From RGDT01 sp964630925 (GTDB taxonomy: Bacteria > Planctomycetota > Planctomycetia > Gemmatales > Gemmataceae): a stretch of 64,000 bases of DNA. Shown piece by piece: positions 1-8,568 of this stretch. The notes under the pieces are model-generated. The model had not been told where the DNA came from. It did not search any database and was given only the letters and a program-made list of their open reading frames with translations. Position 1 is the stretch's first letter. Each line of letters begins with the position of its first letter. Location: contig CAZVZK010000002.1 of NCBI GenBank assembly GCA_964630925.1, positions 62,001-126,000 on the forward strand, given 5' to 3'. The translations under genes and the position numbers were made by a program.

Positions 1-5
1 TTCTT

Positions 6-32
6 GATCCGTGTGATCCGTGTGATCCGTGG
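6..32. repeat. Short tandem repeat, 9-bp unit x3
   Basis: Three head-to-tail copies of gatccgtgt, the last ending in g. It lies at the window edge, so the array may extend further left. No function can be assigned. Confidence 0.7.
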
Positions 33-675
33 ACAACCGCTGCGCCTTCCGAGCTAGCGGTGGTGTCGCTTCTGCCGAGGACGTGAGTATTTCCTGTCAA
101 GAGGACTTGTCCGCCGGGCTACAATGAGGGCGGGCCGGGAATGACGGACAACGGCCCTCCGAAATACCCCGGATTGACGCCGCGGACGGCAGCCGCCGGA
201 AAGGTGGGCAAGGCGGGGCGGCCCCGAGAGGCCAGACAGGCCACGAAGGCCGGGCGGCGGGCGGGACGGGCGCAGGAGAGGGAATCGGCAGAACCTCCCC
301 AGACTGAGGGCAATTCTTGAGCCCGGCAAGGGCCGTCGTCCGATCCTGTATGTGGCCGGGAGACCGGCCGACCCCCACCGAGAAGCCCGCCGGGACGGAC
401 CCCGGCGGCGAAGCGACGGAACGCCCCCACGCCCAGACGTTCGGCCCCCGAAAGGGCGGCCCGTGTTACCCCCCAACGACCCGTCCCCCGTGCGCCTGAG
501 ATCCGGGGATGCCCGAGCCGGCGAGCGCGTATGCGCCCGGCGCGGCAGGCGCCCCCTCTCCGCCCACCCCCACGAGGGCGGGAGGGGTGGCCCCCGGACG
601 ACAGGCCCCGGCCGGCCCGGCAATGGCGTCAGCCGGCCGGGGCGGGACCATGGTTCCAGGAATGGAGTGCCTGCC
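33..675. other. Non-coding GC-rich region
   Basis: About 640 bases without a credible gene. The open frames here are Pro/Arg/Gly-rich translations with no recognisable domain or ribosome site. A perfect 10-bp stem (arms 606-615 and 633-642) sits 33 bases before the next start codon and could be a leader hairpin. A TACAAT hexamer at 120-125 has no -35 element at usable distance. Confidence 0.5.
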
Positions 676-1257
676 ATGACCATCAAGAAAGTCTTCACCA
701 CCGGACAGGTCGCCAAGATCTGCCACGTGGCCCCCCGCACCGTCAGCAAGTGGTTCGACACCGGGAAGCTCAAGGGCTACCGCATCCCCGGCAGCCAGGA
801 CCGCCGCATCCCCCGCGAGCAGCTCGTCCGCTTCATGAAGGACAACCACATCCCCCTCGGCTCCCTCGAGGAGGAGAGCTGGCACAAGGTGCTGCTCGTC
901 GGAACCGAGCCGCTCTTCATCGAGCGCCTCAAGGAGCTACTCCCCGAGGACGACGACTTCAAGTTCGAGGTCGCCCACTCCGGGTTCGAGGCCGGCACCA
1001 AGGCGTCGGCCTTCCACCCCGACACCATCGTCATCGACCACGCCCTCGGACGCGCCGACGCCCTCCAGATCGCCCAGGCGTTGAAACGCAACGAGGCGTA
1101 CAAGGAGACCCTCATCGTCGCCCTCGCCGGCGAGGACGAGGCCGACCCCGAGGGCCTCAACGCCTTCGGCTTCTCCGACGCCTTCAAGAAGCCGTTCGAC
1201 ATCACCCTCCTCTCGGAACGCATCAAGACCCTCGCCGAGGCCCGCCGCGAGGACTGA
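676..1257 (+). CDS. Helix-turn-helix / receiver-domain fusion protein
   Basis: A 193-aa cytoplasmic protein. Residues about 4-56 form a MerR/excisionase-type DNA-binding domain (TTGQVAKICHVAPRTVSKW, followed by the wing GYRIPGSQDRRIP). Residues about 70-190 look like a response-regulator receiver, with the phospho-acceptor Asp in TIVIDHALG and the conserved Lys in AFKKPFD. The usual acidic pair after strand 1 is reduced to a single Glu (LLVGTEP), so phosphorylation may be weak or absent. The DNA-binding half is N-terminal, the reverse of ordinary response regulators. I chose the ATG preceded by GGAG at 664-667; the open frame upstream has no homology. No histidine kinase is adjacent, so the partner and regulon are unknown. 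Confidence 0.85.
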   Translation: MTIKKVFTTGQVAKICHVAPRTVSKWFDTGKLKGYRIPGSQDRRIPREQLVRFMKDNHIPLGSLEEESWHKVLLVGTEPLFIERLKELLPEDDDFKFEVAHSGFEAGTKASAFHPDTIVIDHALGRADALQIAQALKRNEAYKETLIVALAGEDEADPEGLNAFGFSDAFKKPFDITLLSERIKTLAEARRED

Positions 1258-1274
1258 TCCTCGGAAGGCTGAAG

Positions 1275-1350
1275 GCGGACGGATGAAGGATGAAAAGGGG
1301 TGGCGGGATTGGGGAGCAACCCCATTCCCGCGACCCCTTCATCCGTTCGC
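1275..1350. repeat. Long imperfect hairpin after the HTH-receiver gene
   Basis: Arms 1275-1287 and 1338-1350 pair with one mismatch, and inner blocks (1296-1301 with 1333-1338; 1304-1314 with 1319-1330) extend the stem. It starts 18 bases after a stop codon, so it could end transcription, though no T-run follows. The pyrimidine-rich stretch after it (about 1385-1430) is a degenerate repeat of ccttcctc. The rest of the gap to 1518 holds nothing recognisable apart from an 8-bp stem ggcgtgaa/ttcacgcc near 1478-1515. Confidence 0.6.
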
Positions 1351-1518
1351 CCAACCCTCCCCGAGATGCCTCCCGCGAGCCCGCCCCTTTTCCTCCTTCA
1401 TCCTTCCTCCTTCCTCCTTTCCTCCGTATCCTCTCTCCAACGGCCGTGGCCCCAGCGTGTTCTGCCTGTTGAGCCGGCGTGAAAACCCGCCTCCCGGCGT
1501 GGAGGGGCTTCACGCCCG

Positions 1519-1548
1519 TTGACAGGCCCGGCGCGCCGCTGGTACGCT
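1519..1548 (+). promoter_or_regulatory. Probable sigma-70-type promoter of the pil-like operon
   Basis: TTGACA at 1519-1524 and TACGCT at 1543-1548 are separated by 18 bases, 52 bases before the pilM start. The -35 matches the consensus perfectly; the -10 matches in four of six positions. Confidence 0.6.
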
Positions 1549-1600
1549 GCACGCACGGCCCACGTCTGGCCCACCGCGTCCGCACGGGGAGAGCGAAATC

Positions 1601-4108
1601 ATGAAACAGGCACCCGGCGTCTGGGGCATCGACATCGGTCAGTGCGCCCTCAAGGCCCTCCGCCTCCAACCCGACGAGGGCGGCACACTCACCGCCACCG
1701 CCTTCGACTTCATCGAGTACCCCAAGATCCTCAGCCAGCCCGACGCCGACCCCGACCAGCTCATCCGCGAGGCCCTCACCACCTTCCTCTCCCGCAACAC
1801 CGTCCGCGGCGACACCGTCGCCATCGCCGTCCCCGGCCAGTCCGGCCTGGCACGCTTCGTCAAGCTCCCCCCCGTCGAAGAGAAGAAGATCGCCGACATC
1901 GTCAAGTTCGAGGCCAAGCAGCAGATCCCCTTCAACCTCGACGAGGTCGTCTGGGACTACCAGAAGCTCGGCTCCGGCGAGGTCATCGACGGCCTCGCCC
2001 TCGAGACCGAGATCGGCCTGTTCGCCATGAAGCGCGACATGGTCGCCAAGTACATGCAGCACTTCAAGGAGGTCAACGTCGAGGTCCACTTCATCCAGAT
2101 GGCCCCCCTCGCGTTGTGCAACTTCCTCGCCTACGACCTCCTCGGCAAGGAGCCCGGCCAGCCCGACGACGGCAAGAAGAATTGCGTCGTCGGCCTCGAC
2201 GTCGGCGCCGACAGCTCCAACATGGTCGTGACCGACGGCGGCCGCGTGATCTGGCAGCGCCCCATCCCCCTCGGCGGCAACCACTTCACCCGCGCCATCA
2301 CCAAGGACATGAAGCTCACCTTCGCCAAGGCCGAGCACCTCAAACGCAACGCCGGCAAGAGCGGGGCGGCGGAGCTGAAGAAGCTGCTCGTCACCCTCAA
2401 GCCGGTGCTGACGGACTTCGTCGGCGAGGTGCAACGCTCCCTCAACTTCTTCACCAACTCCCACCGCGACGCCAACATCGAGTACATGCTCGGCCTGGGC
2501 AACGCCTTCCGCCTCCCCGGCATGCAACGCTTCCTCGCCGACAAGCTCCAGCTCGACGTGCGCAAGCTCGACAAGATGACCCGCCTGACCGGCGACACCG
2601 TCGTCGGCGCCCCCATCTTCAACGAGAACCTCGCCAGCTTCGGCGTGTGCTACGGGCTGGCCCTCCAGGGCCTGGCCCGCACCCGCCTGCTGACCAACCT
2701 GCTCCCCCCCGAGGTCCGCCTCGAACGCCTCATCCGCGCCAAGAAGCCGTGGGCGGTCGCCGCCGCCGGCCTCCTCCTGCTCGGCCTGGGCGGCATGGCC
2801 ATGGGCAACTACCTCAGCCAACGCCCCTACACGGCGCCGCACGTCCAGCAGGCGGTCAAGGACGCCAACCAGACCAAGGGCCGCGTCGATGACATGAACA
2901 CCAAGTTCAACAACGCCAAGGCCAGCGCCATCAAGGAGGAGGAGGCCGTCAAGGCCATCGTGGCCGGGCAGTTCGAGCGCGAGAACTGGCTGCACCTGGC
3001 CCGCTTCGTCGGCGAATGCATCCCCCAGCCCGACGGACGCAACCTCACGCCGGAGGCCAAGGTCAAGTACTTCGACAACCGCGCCGACAAGCGAGGCATC
3101 AGCGGCAGGGACGCCTTCGAGGAATACAAGAAGACGCGCAAGGAGGCCGCCTCGGGCGGCGCCAAGGGCGCCGTCGTCGACCCGCTGCCCCTCGGCATCG
3201 ACGACCTGGTCCAGTTCCACATCCAGGCCGTCGATTGCCGCTACTGCGACGACCTGCCGGGGTTCTGGAAGTCCGCCACCAAGAACAAGGACAAGTTCGA
3301 CGTGCTGCCGGAGGAGCAGTTCTCCAAGCCGCCCGACGGCAAGGGCTGGGTGGTGGAGATCGCCGGCTACACGTTCCACCGCGCCGAGACCGCCTTCGTC
3401 CGCAACACCCTCCTCCGCACCCTGGCGACGAAGGCAGGCCTCCTGGCGCCCAAGGACGGCGAGAAGGACGGGGTCAAGGACGGGGTCAAGGACAAGGGCG
3501 CGCCCAAGGCCCCGCCGACGCCGGCGCCCTCGGGCGGCGCGGCGGGGGCCGCGGACTTCGCCTCCACCAAGGTCCCCGTCCTCGGACGCCTCAGTCACCT
3601 GATCCTCTACAAGTACACCCCACGCAAGACGGCGGACACGGGCGGCTTCGAGGTGATCAGCAGCAGCACCCTCGACGGCCTCGTCGCCCCGGCGGCCGCC
3701 GCAGGCGCGATGGTGGGGGGCGCGGCGATGATGGGGGGCACGCCCATGACCGGAGGCGCCCCGATGACCGGCGGCGCCACGGGCGCGCCCGTCGCCGACA
3801 ACAAGCCGTCTCGGGGCGCCTGGAAGCCGCTCGGCGGCCGCGCCGCGGCCGCCGGCACCGCGGGCGGCGGGTTCCCCGCCTTCGGCGGGGTGCCGATGGG
3901 CGGGGTGCCGACCACGCCGCCCGCCGCCTCGGCCGACCACACGCGGACCGAGTTCGTCATCCTCTTCGTCTGGCGCGAGCCGACGCCCTCCGACGCCCTC
4001 CGCGGCCCCGAGGGCCAGGGCACCCTCCCGTCCGCGACGGCGGGCGGCCCCGACGACGGCCTGCCCGGCCTGCCCGGCCGGCCCGGACGCCGCCCGGGCG
4101 GATTCTGA
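1601..4108 (+). CDS. pilM: PilM-PilN-like fusion protein, type IV pilus assembly
   Basis: An 835-aa protein. Residues 1 to about 360 form an actin-like PilM ATPase: the phosphate-1 motif WGIDIG (residues 8-13), the phosphate-2 motif VVGLDVGADSS, and a GLGNAFRLPGM adenosine-type motif. A membrane segment follows (about 382-402, WAVAAAGLLLLGLGG), then a short coiled-coil region and a long periplasmic part. PilM is normally about 350 aa and binds the cytoplasmic tail of PilN; here a PilN-like bitopic half is apparently fused to it (inference from topology). The periplasmic half has a Lys/Asp repeat (GEKDGVKDGVKDK) and a Gly/Met-rich stretch with TPMTGGAPMTGG. The ATG follows GGGGAGAG. First of three co-directional genes. 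Confidence 0.85.
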   Translation: MKQAPGVWGIDIGQCALKALRLQPDEGGTLTATAFDFIEYPKILSQPDADPDQLIREALTTFLSRNTVRGDTVAIAVPGQSGLARFVKLPPVEEKKIADIVKFEAKQQIPFNLDEVVWDYQKLGSGEVIDGLALETEIGLFAMKRDMVAKYMQHFKEVNVEVHFIQMAPLALCNFLAYDLLGKEPGQPDDGKKNCVVGLDVGADSSNMVVTDGGRVIWQRPIPLGGNHFTRAITKDMKLTFAKAEHLKRNAGKSGAAELKKLLVTLKPVLTDFVGEVQRSLNFFTNSHRDANIEYMLGLGNAFRLPGMQRFLADKLQLDVRKLDKMTRLTGDTVVGAPIFNENLASFGVCYGLALQGLARTRLLTNLLPPEVRLERLIRAKKPWAVAAAGLLLLGLGGMAMGNYLSQRPYTAPHVQQAVKDANQTKGRVDDMNTKFNNAKASAIKEEEAVKAIVAGQFERENWLHLARFVGECIPQPDGRNLTPEAKVKYFDNRADKRGISGRDAFEEYKKTRKEAASGGAKGAVVDPLPLGIDDLVQFHIQAVDCRYCDDLPGFWKSATKNKDKFDVLPEEQFSKPPDGKGWVVEIAGYTFHRAETAFVRNTLLRTLATKAGLLAPKDGEKDGVKDGVKDKGAPKAPPTPAPSGGAAGAADFASTKVPVLGRLSHLILYKYTPRKTADTGGFEVISSSTLDGLVAPAAAAGAMVGGAAMMGGTPMTGGAPMTGGATGAPVADNKPSRGAWKPLGGRAAAAGTAGGGFPAFGGVPMGGVPTTPPAASADHTRTEFVILFVWREPTPSDALRGPEGQGTLPSATAGGPDDGLPGLPGRPGRRPGGF

Positions 4109-4160
4109 GCCGAGACACACGCACACCACGGCGGCCCCAGCCGCCAGGAGGCATACGAAC

Positions 4161-5945
4161 ATGGCCGCCAAGCCTGACAAGGAAGCCCTGAAGAAGAACC
4201 TGTTCTGGATCATGCTCGGCGTGTTCGCCGCCTTCTGGGTGGTCGCGCTGGCCGTCGTCAAGTTCTCCTACTCCGACGCCAAGCAGAAGGAGTGGGAGAA
4301 GGCCGAGAAGGACATCAAGTCCGCCCTCAGCAGCGGCCCCAAGACCCAGGCGTTCATCACCCCCTGGGACCAGCACGGCAAGGATTTCCAGAAGCACAAG
4401 GACGTCATCTGGAAGGAGGGCTGGGAGCAGCAGGCCGGCATGTACGTCTGGCCCGAGGACATGAAGATCAAGCCCCTCTACCCCGAGGACGCCCTCGGCG
4501 AGGGCCCCGAGGACGGCAACAACAAGGGCGCCTTCGCCAGCACCTGGTACAAGTCGCAGTTCGAGGGCCTCGCCGCCCTCGCCGCCCCCGCCGACTACCG
4601 CGGCGGCTTCGACGCCGTCGTCCCCAAGCAGGTCTGGGACCAGACCAGGCCGCCGACCCGCGAGGAGATCTGGCTCGCCCAGGAGGCGTTCTGGGTCCGC
4701 AAGGAGATGCTCCTGATCATCCAGGACGCCCTCAACGCCTCCGCCGTCTTCAAGGACGTCACCAAGGACGTGGCCGGGGACAAGGACAAGCTGCCCGACG
4801 GCGTCCTGGCACGCAAGGTCTTCCGCAGCGCCTTCTGGGAGCTCGACCTCCTCATCACCACCAACAAGGAGGGCAAGCGGGTCATCAGCCCCGACAGCAC
4901 CATCAAGAACGTCAACCGCACCCAGAAGGTGCAGTCGCTGGCCAGCACCCTCAGCCCCAAGGGCGTCCCCTTCCGCCTCGTGCAGCCCAGCCGCGCGGGC
5001 GACCCGGCCACCTACATCATGCGTATCGCCGGCGAGCCGCTCGCCTACGACGCCTCCTCCAAGCTGAACCGCACCTACATGGTCGACCCGGTGGACCTGC
5101 AGAAGGACTTCGGCGTCCAGCAGGTGCTGGAGTGGGAGGCCTCGCCGATCCGCGAGGTGGTGGCCCTGGAGCTGGCCCGCCACTCGCACCGCACCATCAC
5201 CTGGGGCTTCAAGGTCAACGAGCCGCTGAAGAAGCTCGACCCCGAGCCCGCCGACGAGACGCCCGCGGGCGGCAACCCCGGCGCCATGACGGGCGGCGCG
5301 CCGATGATCGGGGGCTTCCCGATGACAGGCGGCGCGCCGATGACGGGCGGCACGACGGGCGTCGGGGGCCCGGGCGGTGCGAACGCCGCGGAGATGACGA
5401 AGATCAACAAGATCAGCCGGCTCCGCTACATGCACATCACCCCGCAATGCCGCCACCTGCCCGTGGCGATGCGGCTGGTGGTGGACCAGGCGCACCTCCA
5501 CGACCTGCTGGCGGCCGCCGCCAACTCGGCGCTCCGCATCCAGATCACCCAGGTCCACATCAACCACAGCCCGTCGGGGCGCCACGCAGCCCATCCCGCC
5601 CCCGGTACCCAGGTGGGCAACATGGCCGGCATGTTCGGCATGGCGGGCATGATGGGCGGCGCGCCCCCGGGCAGGCCCGTCTTCATGCCGCCGCCCGTCT
5701 TCGGCGCCGGCGGCGGACGCATGGGGCGCATGGGCGGCATGGCGATGCCGGCCCCGCGCCCCCCCGTCGGCGGGGTCGGCGGCGAGGCAGGCGAGGACGT
5801 GTTCGGCGCCGAGCCCGGCAAGGACGGCAGCACCGGCGGCAAGGTCCTCGACGCCGCCCAGCTCGTGGACGTGACCATCTACGGCATCGCCACCCTGTAC
5901 GAGCGCTTCCCGGCCCGGCCCGCGACGCCGGCCAAGAAGCCCTGA
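4161..5945 (+). CDS. Bitopic membrane protein of the pil-like operon
   Basis: A 594-aa protein with one N-terminal membrane helix (about 13-34, NLFWIMLGVFAAFWVVALAV) and the rest predicted outside the cytoplasm. The topology and the place after pilM suggest a PilO/PilN-like inner-membrane platform subunit, but I see no diagnostic motif. Two Gly/Met/Pro-rich segments interrupt the periplasmic part, around residues 370-410 (GGAPMTGG units) and 490-540 (MAGMFGMAGMMGG). A strong AGGAGG lies 11 bases before the ATG. It starts 52 bases after pilM and 37 bases before the next gene, so it is probably in one operon. Function is inferred from context only. Confidence 0.7.
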   Translation: MAAKPDKEALKKNLFWIMLGVFAAFWVVALAVVKFSYSDAKQKEWEKAEKDIKSALSSGPKTQAFITPWDQHGKDFQKHKDVIWKEGWEQQAGMYVWPEDMKIKPLYPEDALGEGPEDGNNKGAFASTWYKSQFEGLAALAAPADYRGGFDAVVPKQVWDQTRPPTREEIWLAQEAFWVRKEMLLIIQDALNASAVFKDVTKDVAGDKDKLPDGVLARKVFRSAFWELDLLITTNKEGKRVISPDSTIKNVNRTQKVQSLASTLSPKGVPFRLVQPSRAGDPATYIMRIAGEPLAYDASSKLNRTYMVDPVDLQKDFGVQQVLEWEASPIREVVALELARHSHRTITWGFKVNEPLKKLDPEPADETPAGGNPGAMTGGAPMIGGFPMTGGAPMTGGTTGVGGPGGANAAEMTKINKISRLRYMHITPQCRHLPVAMRLVVDQAHLHDLLAAAANSALRIQITQVHINHSPSGRHAAHPAPGTQVGNMAGMFGMAGMMGGAPPGRPVFMPPPVFGAGGGRMGRMGGMAMPAPRPPVGGVGGEAGEDVFGAEPGKDGSTGGKVLDAAQLVDVTIYGIATLYERFPARPATPAKKP

Positions 5946-5982
5946 CCCATCCCACTGGCCTCCATCCGCGTAGGGCACAGAC

Positions 5983-8325
5983 ATGTCGAAGAAGAAGAGC
6001 GGCGGCGGCGGGGGCGGCGGCCCCGGTTTCCTGATGCAGCAGGGCGAGAAGGTGGCCGTGGCCGCGTGCGCCGCCGTGGCCGTCCTCCTTCTCGGGCTCA
6101 GCCTGGTCATGCCCGGCTCGGGGTTCTTCAGCGGCAACCCCGACGAGAAGGCCGACGCCCTGAAGAACACCTCCCAGCAGGTGCTGGCCCGCCTCAACGA
6201 CCCCAACAACAAGCCCACCGACAACGACAAGCCCCCCAGGGACTCCGACAAGAAGCGTGTCGCGCTCGACACCGTCCTGGTGAAGGCCGAGAACTTCTTC
6301 GTAGACGGCCTCGTCCCCATCGGCAGCGGGACGCCGGCCGGACGCAAGGTGCCGCGCGTCTACCCCATCGAGGAGGCGTTGGCCGACGTGGGCCGCGTCC
6401 AGTTCCTGACTTACATCCTCACCGAGCGCGACGGGGAGGAGTACATCGCGATGCTCAAGGCGCCCGCCGCCAAGAGTGTGGACGGCAAGGGGCTGACCGG
6501 CAAACTCGGCGGGGCCGGGGTGGGCCGCGGCAAGGGCGCGGGCGGCGGCGGCATGATGGGCATGGCGGGTGGGGGCGGGATGCGTGGGGGCGGCCTGGCC
6601 ATGCCGGGCACCGTCACCGCGGAGGATGACAGCAAGCGCGAGAAGGTGTCGGTGTTCGTCAAGGTGAGCGAGTTGGAGAGCAAGGCGGCGGGCCACACGC
6701 CCGCCGTCCAGATCCGCCCGCACCGCGTCGCCGTCATCGCCGCCAGCTTCCCCTTCCGCAAGCAGGTGGAAGAATTCCGCGCCCGCCTCGCCCTGCGCAC
6801 CAACTCGGAGGTCCTCAACGAGGCGTCCCGCGAGAAGACCAAGGACGGCAAGCCGCTCGGCCTCGCCGCCTTCCGCTTCAAGGGCGTCAACGTGCAACGC
6901 CGCGAGCTGGACGGCAACGGCGTGCCGATCAAGGAGGCCGGGCCCGACGGCAAGCCGCTCGGCGAGTGGCGCCAGCTTGACCTCGCCGAGAGCTACCGCG
7001 AGTTCATCCGCGCCGCCGGCCAGGATTTCGAGAAGGACGACCCCGAGCTGACGCCGGTCAGCTACACCGGCCTGGTGATGCACAAGCTCAAGCAGTTCCG
7101 CCCCGAGGAGCACAACCTGCCGGCCGTCCACGGGTCCGCCATGCCCGGCATGATGATGCCGCCCCCCGGCGGCCGGGGCCGCATGGGCGGGATGCCCCCG
7201 ATGGGGGGCATGATGCCGCCGATGGGCGGCATGCGGCCCCCCATGGGGGGCGACGAGGCCCCGACGGCGGAGACGGCCAAGTCGACCCCGTCGCAGTACC
7301 CGGCCGTGGAGAAGAACCTGCCGCTGCTCAAGCAGACCCTGGACAAACTCAAGGGCAAGAAGCCGGCCGAGGTGGCCGCCCCGTCTCGCTTCAGCGGCGT
7401 GGCGCTGGACCCGTTCGGCGTGCCGCAGCCGCCCGCCGCGGGCGGCGGGACGGAGACGACGCCCGAGGCCCCCGCCTCGACGGACCTCGAGCTGCCCGAG
7501 CACTGCCTGGTGCGCATCATCGACGTGGACGTGGCCCCCGGCCGCATCTACGAGTACCGCCTGCAGATCCGCATGGCCAACCCCAACCTGTTCCGCCCCG
7601 ACGTGGCCAACCCGCACTACGCCGACCCGGACGACGGCAAGAACGTCGAGCTGCTGTCGGACTGGTCGGCCGTGCCGATCCGCGTCGCGGTGGCACGCGA
7701 GCTGATCTACTACGCCGCCGACCAGAAGGTCATCGACGAGGCCCCCGTGGCCGGCAAGCGTGAGAAGTACGCCGGCCCCAACACCGCGGTCTACCCGTCG
7801 GACAAGGTCCTGGTCCTCCAGGCGCACCGCTGGCTGAAGGACTTCCGCCTCGGCACCGGCGGCTCGATGATCATCGGCGACTGGGCGGTGGCCGAGCGCC
7901 TGCCCGTCTACCGCGGCGAGTACATCGGGCGGCGCATCCGCGTCGAGATGCCGGTTTGGCGCTACCAGCGCGAGACCTACGTCATGACGACCGACGACAA
8001 CATCAAGAAGGGCAACAAGGGCCTCCCCATCCCGTTCGGCTTCGAGGAGAAGAAGGCGGCCGCCCCCGAGGCGATCCTCGTCGACTTCGAGCCGGCCGGC
8101 GGACGCGGGCATTCCGACGCACGCAAGGTGGCCGACACCGCGGCGGCGCAGGCGCTGATCCTCTCCCCCGACGGCAAGCTCCTGCTGCGGGAGGGCGCGC
8201 TGGACACCTTCGACCAGGAGAGGGTCAACCGCCTGGAGGACTTCCGCAAGCGCATCAAGGAGGTCAAGAAGAAGAGCGAGAAGGGCGGCAGCGCCCTGGG
8301 CGGCATGGGCGAAACCCCTCGTTAA
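5983..8325 (+). CDS. Bitopic membrane protein with Gly/Met-rich linkers
   Basis: A 780-aa protein with a poly-Gly cytoplasmic start (SGGGGGGGPG), a membrane helix at about 23-42 (VAVAACAAVAVLLLGLSLVM) and a long extracytoplasmic region. Low-complexity Gly/Met blocks occur near residues 180-208 and 380-425 (PMGGMMPPMGGMRPPMGG), the same style as in the two preceding genes. The C-terminal third (LEHCLVRIIDVDVAPGRIYEYR) looks globular. No family recognised. Third gene of the pil-like operon; a strong hairpin follows its stop, marking the operon end. It may be another piece of the pilus/secretion platform (inference). Confidence 0.7.
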   Translation: MSKKKSGGGGGGGPGFLMQQGEKVAVAACAAVAVLLLGLSLVMPGSGFFSGNPDEKADALKNTSQQVLARLNDPNNKPTDNDKPPRDSDKKRVALDTVLVKAENFFVDGLVPIGSGTPAGRKVPRVYPIEEALADVGRVQFLTYILTERDGEEYIAMLKAPAAKSVDGKGLTGKLGGAGVGRGKGAGGGGMMGMAGGGGMRGGGLAMPGTVTAEDDSKREKVSVFVKVSELESKAAGHTPAVQIRPHRVAVIAASFPFRKQVEEFRARLALRTNSEVLNEASREKTKDGKPLGLAAFRFKGVNVQRRELDGNGVPIKEAGPDGKPLGEWRQLDLAESYREFIRAAGQDFEKDDPELTPVSYTGLVMHKLKQFRPEEHNLPAVHGSAMPGMMMPPPGGRGRMGGMPPMGGMMPPMGGMRPPMGGDEAPTAETAKSTPSQYPAVEKNLPLLKQTLDKLKGKKPAEVAAPSRFSGVALDPFGVPQPPAAGGGTETTPEAPASTDLELPEHCLVRIIDVDVAPGRIYEYRLQIRMANPNLFRPDVANPHYADPDDGKNVELLSDWSAVPIRVAVARELIYYAADQKVIDEAPVAGKREKYAGPNTAVYPSDKVLVLQAHRWLKDFRLGTGGSMIIGDWAVAERLPVYRGEYIGRRIRVEMPVWRYQRETYVMTTDDNIKKGNKGLPIPFGFEEKKAAAPEAILVDFEPAGGRGHSDARKVADTAAAQALILSPDGKLLLREGALDTFDQERVNRLEDFRKRIKEVKKKSEKGGSALGGMGETPR

Positions 8326-8344
8326 CGCCTCCGACCACACCTGA

Positions 8345-8373
8345 GCGGCCGGCCCCCTCCCTGGGCCGGCCGC
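8345..8373 (+). terminator. Strong GC hairpin ending the pil-like operon
   Basis: Perfect 11-bp stem GCGGCCGGCCC (8345-8355) with its complement (8363-8373) and a 7-base loop, 19 bases after the stop. No T-tract follows, as is common in GC-rich genomes. Confidence 0.65.
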
Positions 8374-8497
8374 CCGGCGTTCAGGGCCGTCGCCGGCCAG
8401 CCCGGCCTTGTCGAGACGCTCGATGATCGTCCGCTTGGGGGCGTGACGCCGCCGCGTATCGCCCCGCCCTGCCATCCCGGCGGGCCGCATCGGCGGA

Positions 8498-8527
8498 TTG
8501 TCGGCCCACCGGCCGATAGATTACTAT
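8498..8527 (+). promoter_or_regulatory. Probable promoter of the cytochrome/WD40 gene
   Basis: TTGTCG (8498-8503), an 18-base spacer and TACTAT (8522-8527), 41 bases before the start codon, in an otherwise very GC-rich stretch. Confidence 0.55.
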
Positions 8528-8568
8528 GCTGAGGCCGAAGCCACCGCCGGCCGGACCGAGGACCACCC

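Noticed and set aside
107..125. Promoter TTGTCC / TACAAT
   Set aside because: Spacer is only 7 bases, too short for a sigma-70-type promoter.
54..773. Long minus-strand open frame over the left edge
   Set aside because: Antisense to GC-rich sequence, Pro/Arg/Gly-rich, no domain, no ribosome site.
1223..4261. 1012-aa minus-strand open frame
   Set aside because: Antisense to the PilM fusion; a product of codon bias, with an opposite clear domain protein.
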